Source: 66-474 sp040255405
GTDB lineage: Bacteria > Pseudomonadota > Gammaproteobacteria > Xanthomonadales > Rhodanobacteraceae
Reading direction: 5' to 3'
NCBI GenBank assembly: GCA_040255405.1
Contig: JBDZUX010000008.1
Location: forward strand, 31,613 to 95,612
DNA length: 64,000 nucleotides
Shown here: in pieces, positions 35,932 through 45,529 of the stretch
How positions within the stretch are numbered: position 1 is the first letter of the stretch
Layout of the letters: the number at the start of each line of letters is the position of its first letter
The notes under the pieces: model-generated
Told to the model about the DNA's origin: nothing
Databases searched by the model: none
The model's input: the letters and a program-made list of their open reading frames with translations, nothing else
Position numbers and translations under genes: made by a program

Positions 35932-38900
35932 TCACCACTGCCCACGTATCCCGGCCATGTACGTGCGTTCCGAGAAATTCGAATGCGCGGGCTGATCGGG
36001 CCACGTGAGATAGAACCGCTGGTACTCGTTGCTCAAATTAGTGCCTTGCAGGAACACTTCGGCGTACTTGTTGATCTTGTACGACACCGAGGCGTCGACG
36101 TATTTCTGCGGCGCCTCGTACATTTCCAGGCCCGAGATCGCGCCCACGTCCGACGAAACGGCGCGCCGCGAACGATAGTTGTAGGCGACGCGTGCCTGGA
36201 ACCGGCTGTCCTGGTACCACAAGATCAAATTGCCAGACTTGGTCGAATTGTCCTGGAACGGGATCTTGTTGCCCGCGAGATCGGTGCGCCCTGAATCGCT
36301 CGGCGCGTAGGTGGCGTTGAATTCGAGCCCGGTGTTGCGCAGCAATCCCGGCAGGAACGTGAAGGCCTGGCGATAGTCGAACTCCGCGCCGTGGATGCTG
36401 TTGCCGGTGCCCTGCACGGGTTCGGTGATCACCACGCAACGGTTGCGCACCACGCCATCCTCGTCAGGCAGCGTGCAGTTGATCACGCTGCCGCTTTCGA
36501 TGAAGCTCTGCACGTTGATCCGGAAGAATGCCAGGCTGACCATGCTCGACGGATTGATGTAGTACTCGAGCGACGCGCCGTAGTTCTTGGAACGCCACGG
36601 ATCGAGGTTCGGATTGCCGTCCGAATTGCCGCCCGCCACGCGGAACAGCGTCGGCTGGCCGGGCACCACGGTCAACGAATAGTTCAGCGACAAGCCGCCG
36701 CCCCACGTACTCAGGTCCAGCGGCATCATGTTCTTCGAATACGCCAGCCGCAGTTTCAGATCGTCGGTGAGGTTGATCGCGAAATTCGCCGCCGGCAGGT
36801 AATCCCGGTAGCTGCGTCGGGTGACCTGGGTGCCGGCATCGGCGGCCTCGACGCCATAGGGCGCGGGCGCGCCCGTCAGGTGCTGGGTGATGTCGAGGTT
36901 GGTGTTGATCACGCGCATGCCGACGTTCGCGGCATACGGCATGCTGCCGATGTTGCCGTCCAGATCGAGTTGCAGGTACGCCGACGACTCCTTCATCCAC
37001 ACCGCCCAGGTGCGGCCCGGCGACACCTGCCGCCGCGTGTCGGGATACAGCGAATGCCAGTACGCCTCCGGGTTGTCCATCGCGGACGGATCGACAGCCC
37101 AGAAGGTGATGCCCGAACCGAGCAGGTTGGTGTATTGCTTCCAGTTGTTGGCGAGCGGCGGCGGTGTCTGCGACAGGTGCTGCGCCGAGAGCGGACCCGC
37201 ACGGAAGAAACCCTGCGCATTGCCGGCAGAGCACGAATCGTCGTCCATGACCACGTCGGCGGCGACGTACCGCACGAGGCAACCGTTCGGGTCGCTGGCG
37301 CCCATGCCGGCGTACACCGGCGTGATGAACGTGAAGCCGATATTGTCGGCGCTGCGGATGCTGTTGCGCACGCCGAAGTCGAGCTTGATGCCGTTGTCGA
37401 AGGCGTAATGACCGTCGAAGCGCACCGCGCTCAGGCCGACCTTGCGGTCGTAACTGCCATCGGACTCCAGGGTCTTCATTGACCAGCCATCCGGATTCGC
37501 GAAATTGCTGGCGAGCGCGTCCGGCAGACTGATGCCAAGATTCCGATAACGGAAGTCCGCGGTGAACGGAATCGTGTTCGCCGGAATGCCGTTGTCGTTG
37601 AATACCCGGTTGCCGCCCAGTTGGTCGGGGTAGATGTAGGTGCCGGGAGGCGCCGCGTCTTCCGGATCGTTCGGCCATTGCGCGCCGTCGGCGTTGGCGA
37701 TGTTGAGGTCGGTTTCGAGGTTCACCTGATGCGCCGAGTCGCGGATGCCGCGCAAGGTGGCCGTGAACGGTCCGCCATTGTCGAAGTCGACCTGGACATT
37801 GAAGTTCCTCGCGATCGAATCCGTCCGCGTGATCTGCGAAAACGATTCGACGTCGCCCGGCCATTTCTTGTAGACCTGCGTGGTGTAGAGATTCATGTTC
37901 TGCCACGGCGGATCGTCGGGCGTGCCGTACTGGCCGCCGACGCTGGCGCCGGTATTGCGCGAAGTCACCGGCACGTAGGTCGCGCCTTCCCAGTCGAGTG
38001 AATTGAACTGGATGCCGACGTTCCGGTCGTAGCGATCCTGGCGCGCAAAGAAGAGGTCGCTGGTCAGGGTGAACCCGCCACCGAGGTCCATCTGGAACGA
38101 AGCATTGCCGGACTTGCGCCGGCGCTGGGTGGTGGTGTCGTACAGCGCGATGTTCTGGCTGCCCATGAACACGCCGTCGGACTTGCCATCACCGTTGACG
38201 TCGACGCTGCCGTCCGGATTCTGCCTGATGTCGGGCGGAATCGGCGCATTGCCCCACGGCGTCAGGAATCCGTAGTAGCTGTCCGCGCTGAGCGCATTCT
38301 CGCCGTTCAGCACCACGCCGTATTGATCGAGGCCCTCCGTGGAATTCTCGGTGGTGGTGTCGGAAAAATCACCCGACAACAACAGGCCCCAGCGTCCGCC
38401 CGCATTGTAGGAAATGAGGCCGCTGGCCGCCTCGCCCCACTTGTCGGTGGCATCGCCATATTGCCCGTGCGCGGAATAGCTGTAGGTGAACCCGTTCGGC
38501 AGATCCCAGGGCCGATAGGTATGCAGGTTCAAATCACCGCTGATGCCGGAGTCCAGCATGTTGGCGGTGGGCGACTTGATCACGTCCACGCCGCGGAACA
38601 GCGTGGCGGGCAGCATCTCGAAATCGGGCTGCTGCGAATCGATCTGGTTCGGCGTGATGAACACCTCGCCGTTCAACATCGTGCCGACTTCCGGCAGGCC
38701 GCGCACGTCCACCGAGGTTCCGACGCCGGCGTCGCGGTTGATCTGCACGCCGGTGACGCGCTGCAACGCATCGGTGATGGTGACGTCGGGCAACTGGCCG
38801 ATGCTTTCGGCCGTGATGCTGTCCTGGATGTTGGGTGCGATGCGCTTCAGCTCGATCGCGCGCATCTGCGAGGCGCGCACGCCGACCACGTTGACGACCG

Positions 38901-39123
38901 ACAAGGTGGCCGGTGTCTCGTTTTCGGCCGTGCTGCCGGTCCTGGGCGTCCTGGCCTGCGCCTGATCGGAAGCCGGCGCGGCCTGCGTCGTGGTCGCCTG
39001 CGCGGACGGATCGTTGGCCGAGGTTCCGGCCTGCGGCGCTGCCGCCGCCGAAGTTGCGAATGCCGCGAACAATGCTGCCGATACGGCAACGGACAATGAA
39101 CGCTTGCGATGCACCATGGGCAT
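35932..39123 (-). CDS. Large TonB-dependent receptor for oligosaccharide uptake
   Basis: The 1063-residue outer membrane protein has a signal peptide (cut near ATSAAAA, residue 29) and a low-complexity Ala/Gln/Thr linker to about residue 70. The plug domain follows (NIQDSITAESIGQLPDVTITDALQRVTGVQI; FRGVDVIKSPTANMLDSGISG), then a long barrel ending in the aromatic RTYMAGIRGQW. Size and plug sequence match the TIGR01782-type receptors abundant in Xanthomonadales for plant or microbial glycans. Neighbours suggest chitosan oligosaccharides as cargo. GAGGGG 8 bp before the ATG at 39123 supports the start. Confidence 0.92.
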   Translation of the reverse strand: MPMVHRKRSLSVAVSAALFAAFATSAAAAPQAGTSANDPSAQATTTQAAPASDQAQARTPRTGSTAENETPATLSVVNVVGVRASQMRAIELKRIAPNIQDSITAESIGQLPDVTITDALQRVTGVQINRDAGVGTSVDVRGLPEVGTMLNGEVFITPNQIDSQQPDFEMLPATLFRGVDVIKSPTANMLDSGISGDLNLHTYRPWDLPNGFTYSYSAHGQYGDATDKWGEAASGLISYNAGGRWGLLLSGDFSDTTTENSTEGLDQYGVVLNGENALSADSYYGFLTPWGNAPIPPDIRQNPDGSVDVNGDGKSDGVFMGSQNIALYDTTTQRRRKSGNASFQMDLGGGFTLTSDLFFARQDRYDRNVGIQFNSLDWEGATYVPVTSRNTGASVGGQYGTPDDPPWQNMNLYTTQVYKKWPGDVESFSQITRTDSIARNFNVQVDFDNGGPFTATLRGIRDSAHQVNLETDLNIANADGAQWPNDPEDAAPPGTYIYPDQLGGNRVFNDNGIPANTIPFTADFRYRNLGISLPDALASNFANPDGWSMKTLESDGSYDRKVGLSAVRFDGHYAFDNGIKLDFGVRNSIRSADNIGFTFITPVYAGMGASDPNGCLVRYVAADVVMDDDSCSAGNAQGFFRAGPLSAQHLSQTPPPLANNWKQYTNLLGSGITFWAVDPSAMDNPEAYWHSLYPDTRRQVSPGRTWAVWMKESSAYLQLDLDGNIGSMPYAANVGMRVINTNLDITQHLTGAPAPYGVEAADAGTQVTRRSYRDYLPAANFAINLTDDLKLRLAYSKNMMPLDLSTWGGGLSLNYSLTVVPGQPTLFRVAGGNSDGNPNLDPWRSKNYGASLEYYINPSSMVSLAFFRINVQSFIESGSVINCTLPDEDGVVRNRCVVITEPVQGTGNSIHGAEFDYRQAFTFLPGLLRNTGLEFNATYAPSDSGRTDLAGNKIPFQDNSTKSGNLILWYQDSRFQARVAYNYRSRRAVSSDVGAISGLEMYEAPQKYVDASVSYKINKYAEVFLQGTNLSNEYQRFYLTWPDQPAHSNFSERTYMAGIRGQW

Positions 39124-39210
39124 GACTGTTTACCCCTCGCTGGTTGTCGATCGAGTCCGCCGCCACGCGCCGCTCAAGCGCGCCTCCGGCGGATTGCGAT
39201 CATGCGTTGT

Positions 39211-40278
39211 TCAATGACTCACCCCGGCGGATTGCGTCCCGTCGTGGCTCCCCTCCACCTGATCGAGCCCGCGTCGTTCGAGGTAGAACCTCGCGGCACC
39301 GAGCACGCCGTTCTGCCCGTGTTCCATGACGCGCACGGGGACGCGCTCCAGGAACGCGCGGACACTCCGCCCGTGCAGGAATCGCGTTGCGAAATCGCTT
39401 TGGCGCAGCAGGTCGAACATCGAGAAGAGAAAACCGCCGGCGAGATACACTCCGCCGCCGGCCATGAACGTCATCGCTAGGTTGCCGACGTAACTCCCCA
39501 GCGATGCACAAAACAGGTCGACTGCTTCCTTTGCATGCTTGTCGGAAGCGCGGGCAGCGGCGCCAACGGCTTCTGGACTCGCCAGCGTCGGTGCCTCGCC
39601 GCGCAGTGCGCACAGCGTCCGGTACAACGTCAGCAACCCCGGACCGGACAGGATGCGTTCGCACGCAACGTAGGCGCCATCCGGCGCCAGTCGCGCGAGC
39701 ACCTCGCGCTCGCGCAACGTCTGGGGCGCGAAATCCACCTGCCCGGCTTCGGTCGCGATCACGAACGCGCCCGCAGGTGCAGGCACGCGCACGGCCGCGC
39801 CCAGTCCGGTGCCGGGCCCCACCACCAGCATCGGACCCGCCCGATGCACGTCCGGCCCGCACAGCAACCGCGCGTCCAGATGCTGCGCATCGGCGAGCGC
39901 ATACCCCAGTGCCTCGAAATCGTTGAGCACGACCAATTCGTCGAAGGCCAGCGCCCCGCGCAGACGCGACAGGCTGATCGGCCACGCGAGGTTGTCATGC
40001 ACCACGTCGTCGCCCACCACGTGGCCGGCGCAGGCCAGCACGCAGCGCCGCACCGCCCGGGCCTTCTCGGTTTCGACAAAAGCGCGCAGCAAGTCTTCAA
40101 GCGTCGAATGTTCGCTGCACGCGAACCTTTGATAAGCGAGCACTTCGATGTCGCTTCCGCGTGCACCGCCGGACCGCACCAGCGCAATGCGCGCGTGCGT
40201 GCCGCCCACATCGGCTGCGAGAAACGACTGCGCGGAGCCTCGCCCCCGCCGGCGTCGATGGTTGACCACTGCGTCCAC
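39211..40278 (-). CDS. glk: Glucokinase-family sugar kinase
   Basis: The 355-residue protein belongs to the proteobacterial glucokinase family (PF02685). It has the phosphate-1 motif LAADVGGTHARIALV, VLNDFEALGYAL with the catalytic Asp, VGPGTGLGAAV, TEAGQVDFAP and AGGFLFSMF. It would phosphorylate glucose, or glucosamine set free by the GH2 enzyme, after import. The frame is open upstream, but the GTG at 40278 with GGGGG about 5 bp ahead is the best start, and it keeps the 5' end clear of the palindrome at 40320. It is the first gene of the locus. Confidence 0.88.
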   Translation of the reverse strand: MDAVVNHRRRRGRGSAQSFLAADVGGTHARIALVRSGGARGSDIEVLAYQRFACSEHSTLEDLLRAFVETEKARAVRRCVLACAGHVVGDDVVHDNLAWPISLSRLRGALAFDELVVLNDFEALGYALADAQHLDARLLCGPDVHRAGPMLVVGPGTGLGAAVRVPAPAGAFVIATEAGQVDFAPQTLREREVLARLAPDGAYVACERILSGPGLLTLYRTLCALRGEAPTLASPEAVGAAARASDKHAKEAVDLFCASLGSYVGNLAMTFMAGGGVYLAGGFLFSMFDLLRQSDFATRFLHGRSVRAFLERVPVRVMEHGQNGVLGAARFYLERRGLDQVEGSHDGTQSAGVSH

Positions 40279-40319
40279 GGCACCCCCGCAATGCGAACGC
40301 CCGCTAGTGTGGTCAGCTA

Positions 40320-40334
40320 TGACACCGGTGTCAA
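40320..40334 (-). promoter_or_regulatory. LacI-type operator overlapping a -35 box in front of glk
   Basis: TGACACCGGTGTCA at 40320-40333 is a perfect 14-bp palindrome with a central CG, the usual geometry of LacI-family operators. On the minus strand it overlaps a consensus TTGACA -35 box (40334-40329). Seventeen bases further is CACACT, a weak -10. The operator is about 42 bp upstream of the glk start, so binding would block polymerase. Confidence 0.65.
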
Positions 40335-40495
40335 TTTGCGGCGCACCAAATGCGGGAAGCCGCGCCGATGGCATCGCGCACGTCTTGCCATGCAAGGAAA
40401 TCGCAGGCATCGCGCCGCTGGTTCACGGCAACGTTCTTGCTGCACTACAGCAATCCAGGGCCTGCGAGCGGTAGGGAGCGGCTGCCGGCGGCCGC

Positions 40496-40927
40496 TCAGT
40501 CGCTCGCCTTGGCGGGCGCCTTCGGTTGCGCACGCCCGGCCCGGATCGCCTTCGCGTCCAGCCGGTCAATGCGCATGATCCTGCAATGCTCGCCACCAGC
40601 GATCACGGCGTCGCGGTTGGAGCTCACCAGACCGTCCTGCGAGGTCAGGCCGATGACGCCCGCCGCGCTCTGGAGACCGAGGCATGGCCCCACCAGTTGC
40701 AGCCGGTAGGCTTGGCGCGGCGTGGTCCACACCACCACGTATCCGAGCTGGTCCGAGTCCCAACTGTACAGGGAGGTGAAGTTGAACCACGGCACCGTGC
40801 CTTGCACGTACTTGCCGTAATCGATCGTCCGGGACGGTGCGCGTTCGGAGGTTTGCCGCGCGGCTTGTGGTGCGCACGCCGCGAGCGCGGCCAACACCAG
40901 CAACAAGATCCACTTGAAGTGAGACAT
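40496..40927 (-). CDS. DUF6491-like small lipoprotein
   Basis: The 143-residue protein has a lipoprotein signal with lipobox LAALAAC (Cys18). The core GYVVVWTTPRQAYRLQLVGPC and a later CRIMRIDRLDAK are typical of a Xanthomonadales family of small lipoproteins annotated DUF6491. Two Cys residues in the core (about 82 and 114) may pair in the periplasm. The C-terminus is Ala/Lys/Pro-rich. Function unknown. It stands apart from neighbours by more than 200 bp on each side. Confidence 0.72.
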   Translation of the reverse strand: MSHFKWILLLVLAALAACAPQAARQTSERAPSRTIDYGKYVQGTVPWFNFTSLYSWDSDQLGYVVVWTTPRQAYRLQLVGPCLGLQSAAGVIGLTSQDGLVSSNRDAVIAGGEHCRIMRIDRLDAKAIRAGRAQPKAPAKASD

Positions 40928-41202
40928 GTCGGCTCACCGGTGGAAGGAAGGGAACTCCATCATCCTCTGCCCGTCGGCGGCGTGCAACGCGCGCCGCGGG
41001 GCGTGGCATGGCCCGGATCCACGGCCATGAAGGCGGGGAACCCCGCGTTCATTGCACACGCGAACTTGCGCTGGACGCCTACGTTGTCGGGCTTCGCAAA
41101 CAAGCGCGTGCAGATCGGGTTGCTTCCGGCACGGCACGGAAGAAGCCCAACGGTGGTCGCAAACACGTCGGGCTTCCGCCGATGAGGCCGGGGTCAGCCC
41201 AA
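40928..41202. other. Intergenic region with family B repeat fragments
   Basis: No gene is supported here. There is a GGCGGGGAACCCCGC hairpin at about 41032. The segment 41140-41204 carries family B sequence (GAAGCCCAACGGTGG, GGGCTTCCGCCGATGA, GGTCAGCCCAACT). The right end abuts the TAG stop of the M28 peptidase gene on the minus strand. Confidence 0.5.
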
Positions 41203-43515
41203 CTACTTCAGCAATGCGGTCAACTTGTCGAGCTGGGCACTATAGTTGTCGAGGACCCTGGCCGTGACCGCCGCGTACTTGTCGGCACGGCCCCAGTCGC
41301 GTGCATCCAGCGCCTCATGCACGGCCGGGATCGTCTTGGGTGCGTAACCGGTCAATTCACCCGGCGCCTGGATCAGGTTCTTGTACCACGGACGGCCCGG
41401 CAGGCCCTGCTCGTCCAGCAGGCGTTGCTCCAGCGTGCCCATCAACTGGTTGACCCTGGCAAGCTGTGACGCCGGAATATCCAGGCCCTTTGCGGCCCGT
41501 ATGTTGTACGCCTTTTCATAGGCTTGCGCACTTTCCCTCAACTTCTTTGCAGCCGTATCCAGCGGCGCGAAATCGATCTTGGGAACGTTCGACAGCCGTT
41601 CGGGCGGTGCGACCGGGTGCAAGGGATCGGCCGCCAGTCTGTACGCCCCCGCGTCGAGCAGCTTCTGCTGCGCCTCGGCGGCCTTGCGCGCGTCGTCCGC
41701 CTGCTTGTGCAACTGGTCGACGTAGCGATCGACGGTGCTGCTGAAATCGCCGAAGCGCATCGGCAGCACGTCGGCATCGGCGGTGCGCAGCATCACGTGT
41801 CCCGCGACCTTCGCCAGCGCCACGCCGTACTCGAACGTCGGATCGCCGAAGCGGATGTAGTGATCGAACGAATCGTAGCGGGAGTGGTACACGCCGCCCT
41901 GATTCGACTCGCCGCCGAAGCCCAGATCCAGCGTGGCGATGCCGAGGTGCTGCAGGAACGCGCTGTAGTCCGACCCCGATCCCAGCGGTTCGATCGGAAT
42001 GTCGCCGTGCTCGCCCGCAAGCTTCGCGCTCTCCTTCACCCGCGGACTGGCGCTCTTCTCGTTCGCGTTCACCTGCAGGAACGCGCGCTGGCGTTGCTGC
42101 ACGCTCACCTTCGTTTCGGGATCGGTGACGCCGGCCGCAACCTGGTTGACCATGTGCTGCAGCGAATGGCTGCCGCCGGCGAACAGGGAGCCGCGGCCAT
42201 TGGTGTCGGAGTTGGCGTACAGCACGGCTTTGTCTTTCAGTTCCTTGCCGTGTGTTTCCGCCCATTCGGTGGAACCGAGCAGGCCCTCTTCCTCGCCATC
42301 CCAGCTGGCGTAGACGATGGTGCGCTTGGGCCGCCAACCCTGCTTGTACAGCGTGCCCATCGCCTTGGCTTCGGCCAGCAGCGAGATCGTGCCGGCCAGC
42401 GGATCGAAGGCGCCGAACACCCAGCCGTCATGGTGGTTGCCGCGCAACACCCACTGGTCCGCGCCGCTGGAACCGGGGAGTTTCGCGATCACGTCGTAAA
42501 GCGTCTTCATCGTCCAGTCGGACTTCACCACCATGTGCACCCTGGCCGGACCCGCGCCCACGTGGTAGGTGAACGGCAGTGCGCCGCGCCAGCTTTCCGG
42601 CGCATCCGGGCCACCGAGCGCCTTCAACAGCGGCGTCGCGTCGGCGTAGGAAATCGGCAGCACCGGAATCTTCAGGACGGTTTTCGCATCTTCGACCGCG
42701 AGGTGTTTGGCGCCGGGCACCGAACCGTAACCGGGCGTGGTCGGGTCGCCCGGATGGAGCTGCATCTTCATCACCGAGCCGCGCTGCACGCCTTCCGGCG
42801 GACGCGTCGGGCCCGCGGGATAGGTGTCGCCGTTGAAGTAGCCGTCGTCGCGCGGGTCGGAATAGATCAGGCAACCGATTGCACCATGCTCGTGGGCGAG
42901 TTCGGGTTTCAACCCGCGCCAGCCGCCGCCGTAGCGCACGATCACGATCTTGCCCTTGACGTTGACGCCACGGCGCGCAAGCGCCTTGTAGTCGTCGGGC
43001 ATGCCGTAATTGACGTACACGAGGTCGCCGGTGACATCGCCGTCGGCGCCGTAGATGTTGTAGGGCGGCAGCGCGCCCTTCAACGTGGAGGTGTCGTCGC
43101 CCTTGACTGGCGGTTCGTGCAGCGTGGCTTTGAAATGCGTCGGCGCAACCAGCTCCACCAGTTCCTGCTTCGGTTCCGGGTTCAGCACTTCGAACTTCTC
43201 GATGTGTGCGTCCCAGCCCCACTGCTTGAACTGCGCCAGCATCCATTCGGCGTTGGCCTTGTCGTGCGGCGAGCCGACGTGGTTGGGTTCCGATGACAGC
43301 TGCTTCAGCCAGTCGCGCATTTCGCTGGCGCTGAGCAGGGCGTCGAAGCGCCGTTCGAGTTGCCGCTGCCGTGTTGCGCCGGCTGCGGTGAAACCCTGCA
43401 TGCCGTGATCGGTCGCGCGGCCGGCTGGTTCGGGCGGCGTGGCCGCGCCCGCAACGAAGGTCAACGACAGGCACGCCAGTGCCAACCCGAACTTGCGCGC
43501 GTGAACGGATTTCAT
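41203..43515 (-). CDS. Exported M28 metallopeptidase (glutamate carboxypeptidase II-like)
   Basis: The 770-residue precursor has a signal peptide (FGLALACLSLTFVAGA). A protease-associated domain (about residues 150-300, ARRGVNVKGKIVIVRYGG) is inserted in an M28 zinc peptidase domain. Zinc ligands and base are seen in NHHDGWVFGAFDPLAG, DGEEEGLLGS, YANSDTNGRG and VYHSRYDSFDHY. A C-terminal dimerisation domain of the transferrin-receptor type follows. This is the layout of PSMA/NAALADase enzymes, which release C-terminal Glu or other residues. GAGGGG precedes the ATG at 43515. The stop codon adjoins a family B repeat. Confidence 0.9.
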   Translation of the reverse strand: MKSVHARKFGLALACLSLTFVAGAATPPEPAGRATDHGMQGFTAAGATRQRQLERRFDALLSASEMRDWLKQLSSEPNHVGSPHDKANAEWMLAQFKQWGWDAHIEKFEVLNPEPKQELVELVAPTHFKATLHEPPVKGDDTSTLKGALPPYNIYGADGDVTGDLVYVNYGMPDDYKALARRGVNVKGKIVIVRYGGGWRGLKPELAHEHGAIGCLIYSDPRDDGYFNGDTYPAGPTRPPEGVQRGSVMKMQLHPGDPTTPGYGSVPGAKHLAVEDAKTVLKIPVLPISYADATPLLKALGGPDAPESWRGALPFTYHVGAGPARVHMVVKSDWTMKTLYDVIAKLPGSSGADQWVLRGNHHDGWVFGAFDPLAGTISLLAEAKAMGTLYKQGWRPKRTIVYASWDGEEEGLLGSTEWAETHGKELKDKAVLYANSDTNGRGSLFAGGSHSLQHMVNQVAAGVTDPETKVSVQQRQRAFLQVNANEKSASPRVKESAKLAGEHGDIPIEPLGSGSDYSAFLQHLGIATLDLGFGGESNQGGVYHSRYDSFDHYIRFGDPTFEYGVALAKVAGHVMLRTADADVLPMRFGDFSSTVDRYVDQLHKQADDARKAAEAQQKLLDAGAYRLAADPLHPVAPPERLSNVPKIDFAPLDTAAKKLRESAQAYEKAYNIRAAKGLDIPASQLARVNQLMGTLEQRLLDEQGLPGRPWYKNLIQAPGELTGYAPKTIPAVHEALDARDWGRADKYAAVTARVLDNYSAQLDKLTALLK

Positions 43516-43626
43516 GGGCAACCCCTCAACGTCGAGCCATCGCTCCGCACGCGCCACCCGCGTGGTTTTCACGACGGCGAAAGTCCCCTTTTACGCCCAT
43601 TCGCGCCGCTTTGCATGGGGCAATGG

Positions 43627-44115
43627 TCACGCCCGCTTCCGCCCAAGAAAGACCCGGGCGCAGATGGAAACGATCAGCCCGAACGCCAGCATCGCCAGCA
43701 GGTTTTCGACGAAACCGGCAGGGGTGAAGTGGTTGATGCGATGCCACGCGGAGAAATACACCACTACGTAATTCATCACCACGAACACCACCACGCCGTA
43801 GGCGAGACCCGCGAGCACCGGCCTCGCCGTCAGCCAACGCAGGCGCGAAGCCGCGAACACGAAGATCGCCGCGATCAGCAACGACATGCCCCACTGCAGG
43901 AACAGGCCCAGCCATGCGACCGCGGACCCTCCCTGCAGCGCCGCCTTGCCCAGCAGGCCGCCGGCGATGAAGCGCAGGATCACCCGCGGATCGATCATGT
44001 TGATCAGCGACGCCGCGCCGATGTCCAGCGTGCCTGCCAGCAGCCCGCCAACCAGGATCGCAAGCAACGGGCGGCCGCCACGTGCCCGTTCGAGTACAGC
44101 CGGGGATGCGTTCAT
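43627..44115 (-). CDS. Four-helix membrane protein of unknown function
   Basis: The 162-residue protein has four transmembrane helices. The first is LLAILVGGLLAGTLDIGAASL, followed by VILRFIAGGLLGKAA, LGLFLQWGMSLLIAAIFVFAA and AGLAYGVVVFVVMNYVVVYFSAW. The pattern matches small uncharacterised inner-membrane proteins of proteobacteria (DUF1440-like by memory). It is divergent from kch. No function can be assigned. The open frame extends far upstream antisense to kch, but the ATG at 44115 gives the natural N-terminus. Confidence 0.7.
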   Translation of the reverse strand: MNASPAVLERARGGRPLLAILVGGLLAGTLDIGAASLINMIDPRVILRFIAGGLLGKAALQGGSAVAWLGLFLQWGMSLLIAAIFVFAASRLRWLTARPVLAGLAYGVVVFVVMNYVVVYFSAWHRINHFTPAGFVENLLAMLAFGLIVSICARVFLGRKRA

Positions 44116-44250
44116 GGAATGGGTTCCCTCGAGAGGAGCGCGCATCCTCGCCGAACGGCCTGCCGCCGACAAGTAACATTCGTCATGGCGGCGGTTGGCG
44201 CGCCCATGGCGGCTTGCTATGGTGTCCGCCCGCTCATTGCCTCGGCCACG

Positions 44251-45480
44251 ATGCTGTTCCGTCCGACCCAGCTGATTCGCAACCGGATGCAACGATGGCA
44301 CCAGCGCGCCGGCGGCCGCCACTGGTTTCCGCACGTGCCGCTGGCCATCCTGCTGGGGCTCGGCGGGTTCTGGCTGCTGCAAAACGACCTCGGCCCCCAG
44401 TGGCGAACCATCCTCGCCCAATTGCTGAACCGAAACCTCGAGGGCGGCCTCCATCCTGCGTACCTGCCGCCGCTGCTGATCGGCGCCGGCATGGTGATCA
44501 TGGCTGCCGGGCTGCTGCTGCGCTCGCGCCTCGCGTGGACCATGGCCTTGTTGCTGGCGGCGCTCGCAGCGGTCAGCATGCTGTTCGGGCAGCACGCGCA
44601 CGCCCACCTGCTGCTGGGGTATTTCATCCTGATGCTGGCATTGCTGGCGTTCGCCTGGCGCCAGTTCGACCGCAGCAGCATCACCGCCAGCACGTTGTTC
44701 GCGCTGACCTCCGTGGTGATGCTGGTGGTGTACGCCACGTTCGGCACGTACTATCTGGGCGCGGACTTCAAGCCGCAGATCACCGATCTCGTGACCGCGT
44801 TCTATTACGCGATGGTCACGATGAGCACGGTGGGTTACGGCGACATCACGCCGCAAACCCCGGAGGCGAAGCTGTTCGCGGTGTCGATCATCGCGCTGGG
44901 CGTCGCGGTATTTGCCACCTCGCTGACCGCCGTGATCGCGCCCCTGGTCACGCGCAGCCTGCAGCGCATCGTCAATCGCAAGGACCATCGCATGCAACGC
45001 GAAAACCACTTCGTCGTGATCGGCAACACGCCCCTCGCGCTCAACACCTGGCGCGAACTCGCGCGCCGCGGCCAGCCGGTGACGCGGCTGCTGCGGCAGG
45101 CGCCGGAAACTCCCATTCCCGACAGCGTCGACAACGTGATCGGCGAACCCAGCGACGCCGACGTGCTGCGCAAGGCGGGCGCGGACAAGGCCCAAGCGGT
45201 CCTGGCGATGCTGGACGACGATTCGGAAAACGCTTTCGTGGTGCTGGCCGTGCGCGAACTCCGGGGAACCGCGCGCACGGTCGCGGCCGTCAACGACGCG
45301 AGCCATCTCGGGCGCGTGCGACTGGTGCAGCCGGACGTGGTGGTCGCGCCGCAGATCCTGGGGGGCGAACTTGCGGCGATGCTGCTGACCGGTGAACAGG
45401 TCACGGCGGATTTCGTGATGCAGCGGGTGTTCCAGCAACCCGGCGAGCAAGCAAATGGCGCACCGAAGCACGCGACCTGA
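44251..45480 (+). CDS. kch: Kch-type potassium channel with TrkA-N domain
   Basis: The 409-residue protein resembles E. coli Kch: six transmembrane segments, a pore with selectivity filter TMSTVGYGDITP (about residues 190-201) and a cytoplasmic RCK/TrkA-N domain. The first strand reads HFVVIGNTPLALNTWREL, so the GxGxxG nucleotide motif is lost as in Kch (CGHSILAIN). NADH binding is therefore unlikely in the usual form. MLFRPTQ at 44251 is taken as start, though ATGs at 44185 and 44206 are in frame. mscS follows after 49 bp, so the two channels may be co-expressed. Confidence 0.85.
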   Translation: MLFRPTQLIRNRMQRWHQRAGGRHWFPHVPLAILLGLGGFWLLQNDLGPQWRTILAQLLNRNLEGGLHPAYLPPLLIGAGMVIMAAGLLLRSRLAWTMALLLAALAAVSMLFGQHAHAHLLLGYFILMLALLAFAWRQFDRSSITASTLFALTSVVMLVVYATFGTYYLGADFKPQITDLVTAFYYAMVTMSTVGYGDITPQTPEAKLFAVSIIALGVAVFATSLTAVIAPLVTRSLQRIVNRKDHRMQRENHFVVIGNTPLALNTWRELARRGQPVTRLLRQAPETPIPDSVDNVIGEPSDADVLRKAGADKAQAVLAMLDDDSENAFVVLAVRELRGTARTVAAVNDASHLGRVRLVQPDVVVAPQILGGELAAMLLTGEQVTADFVMQRVFQQPGEQANGAPKHAT

Positions 45481-45529
45481 GTTCCGCCCGCTTTGCAAAC
45501 TCCACGATTGACGAACAGAGGTTGATGGG

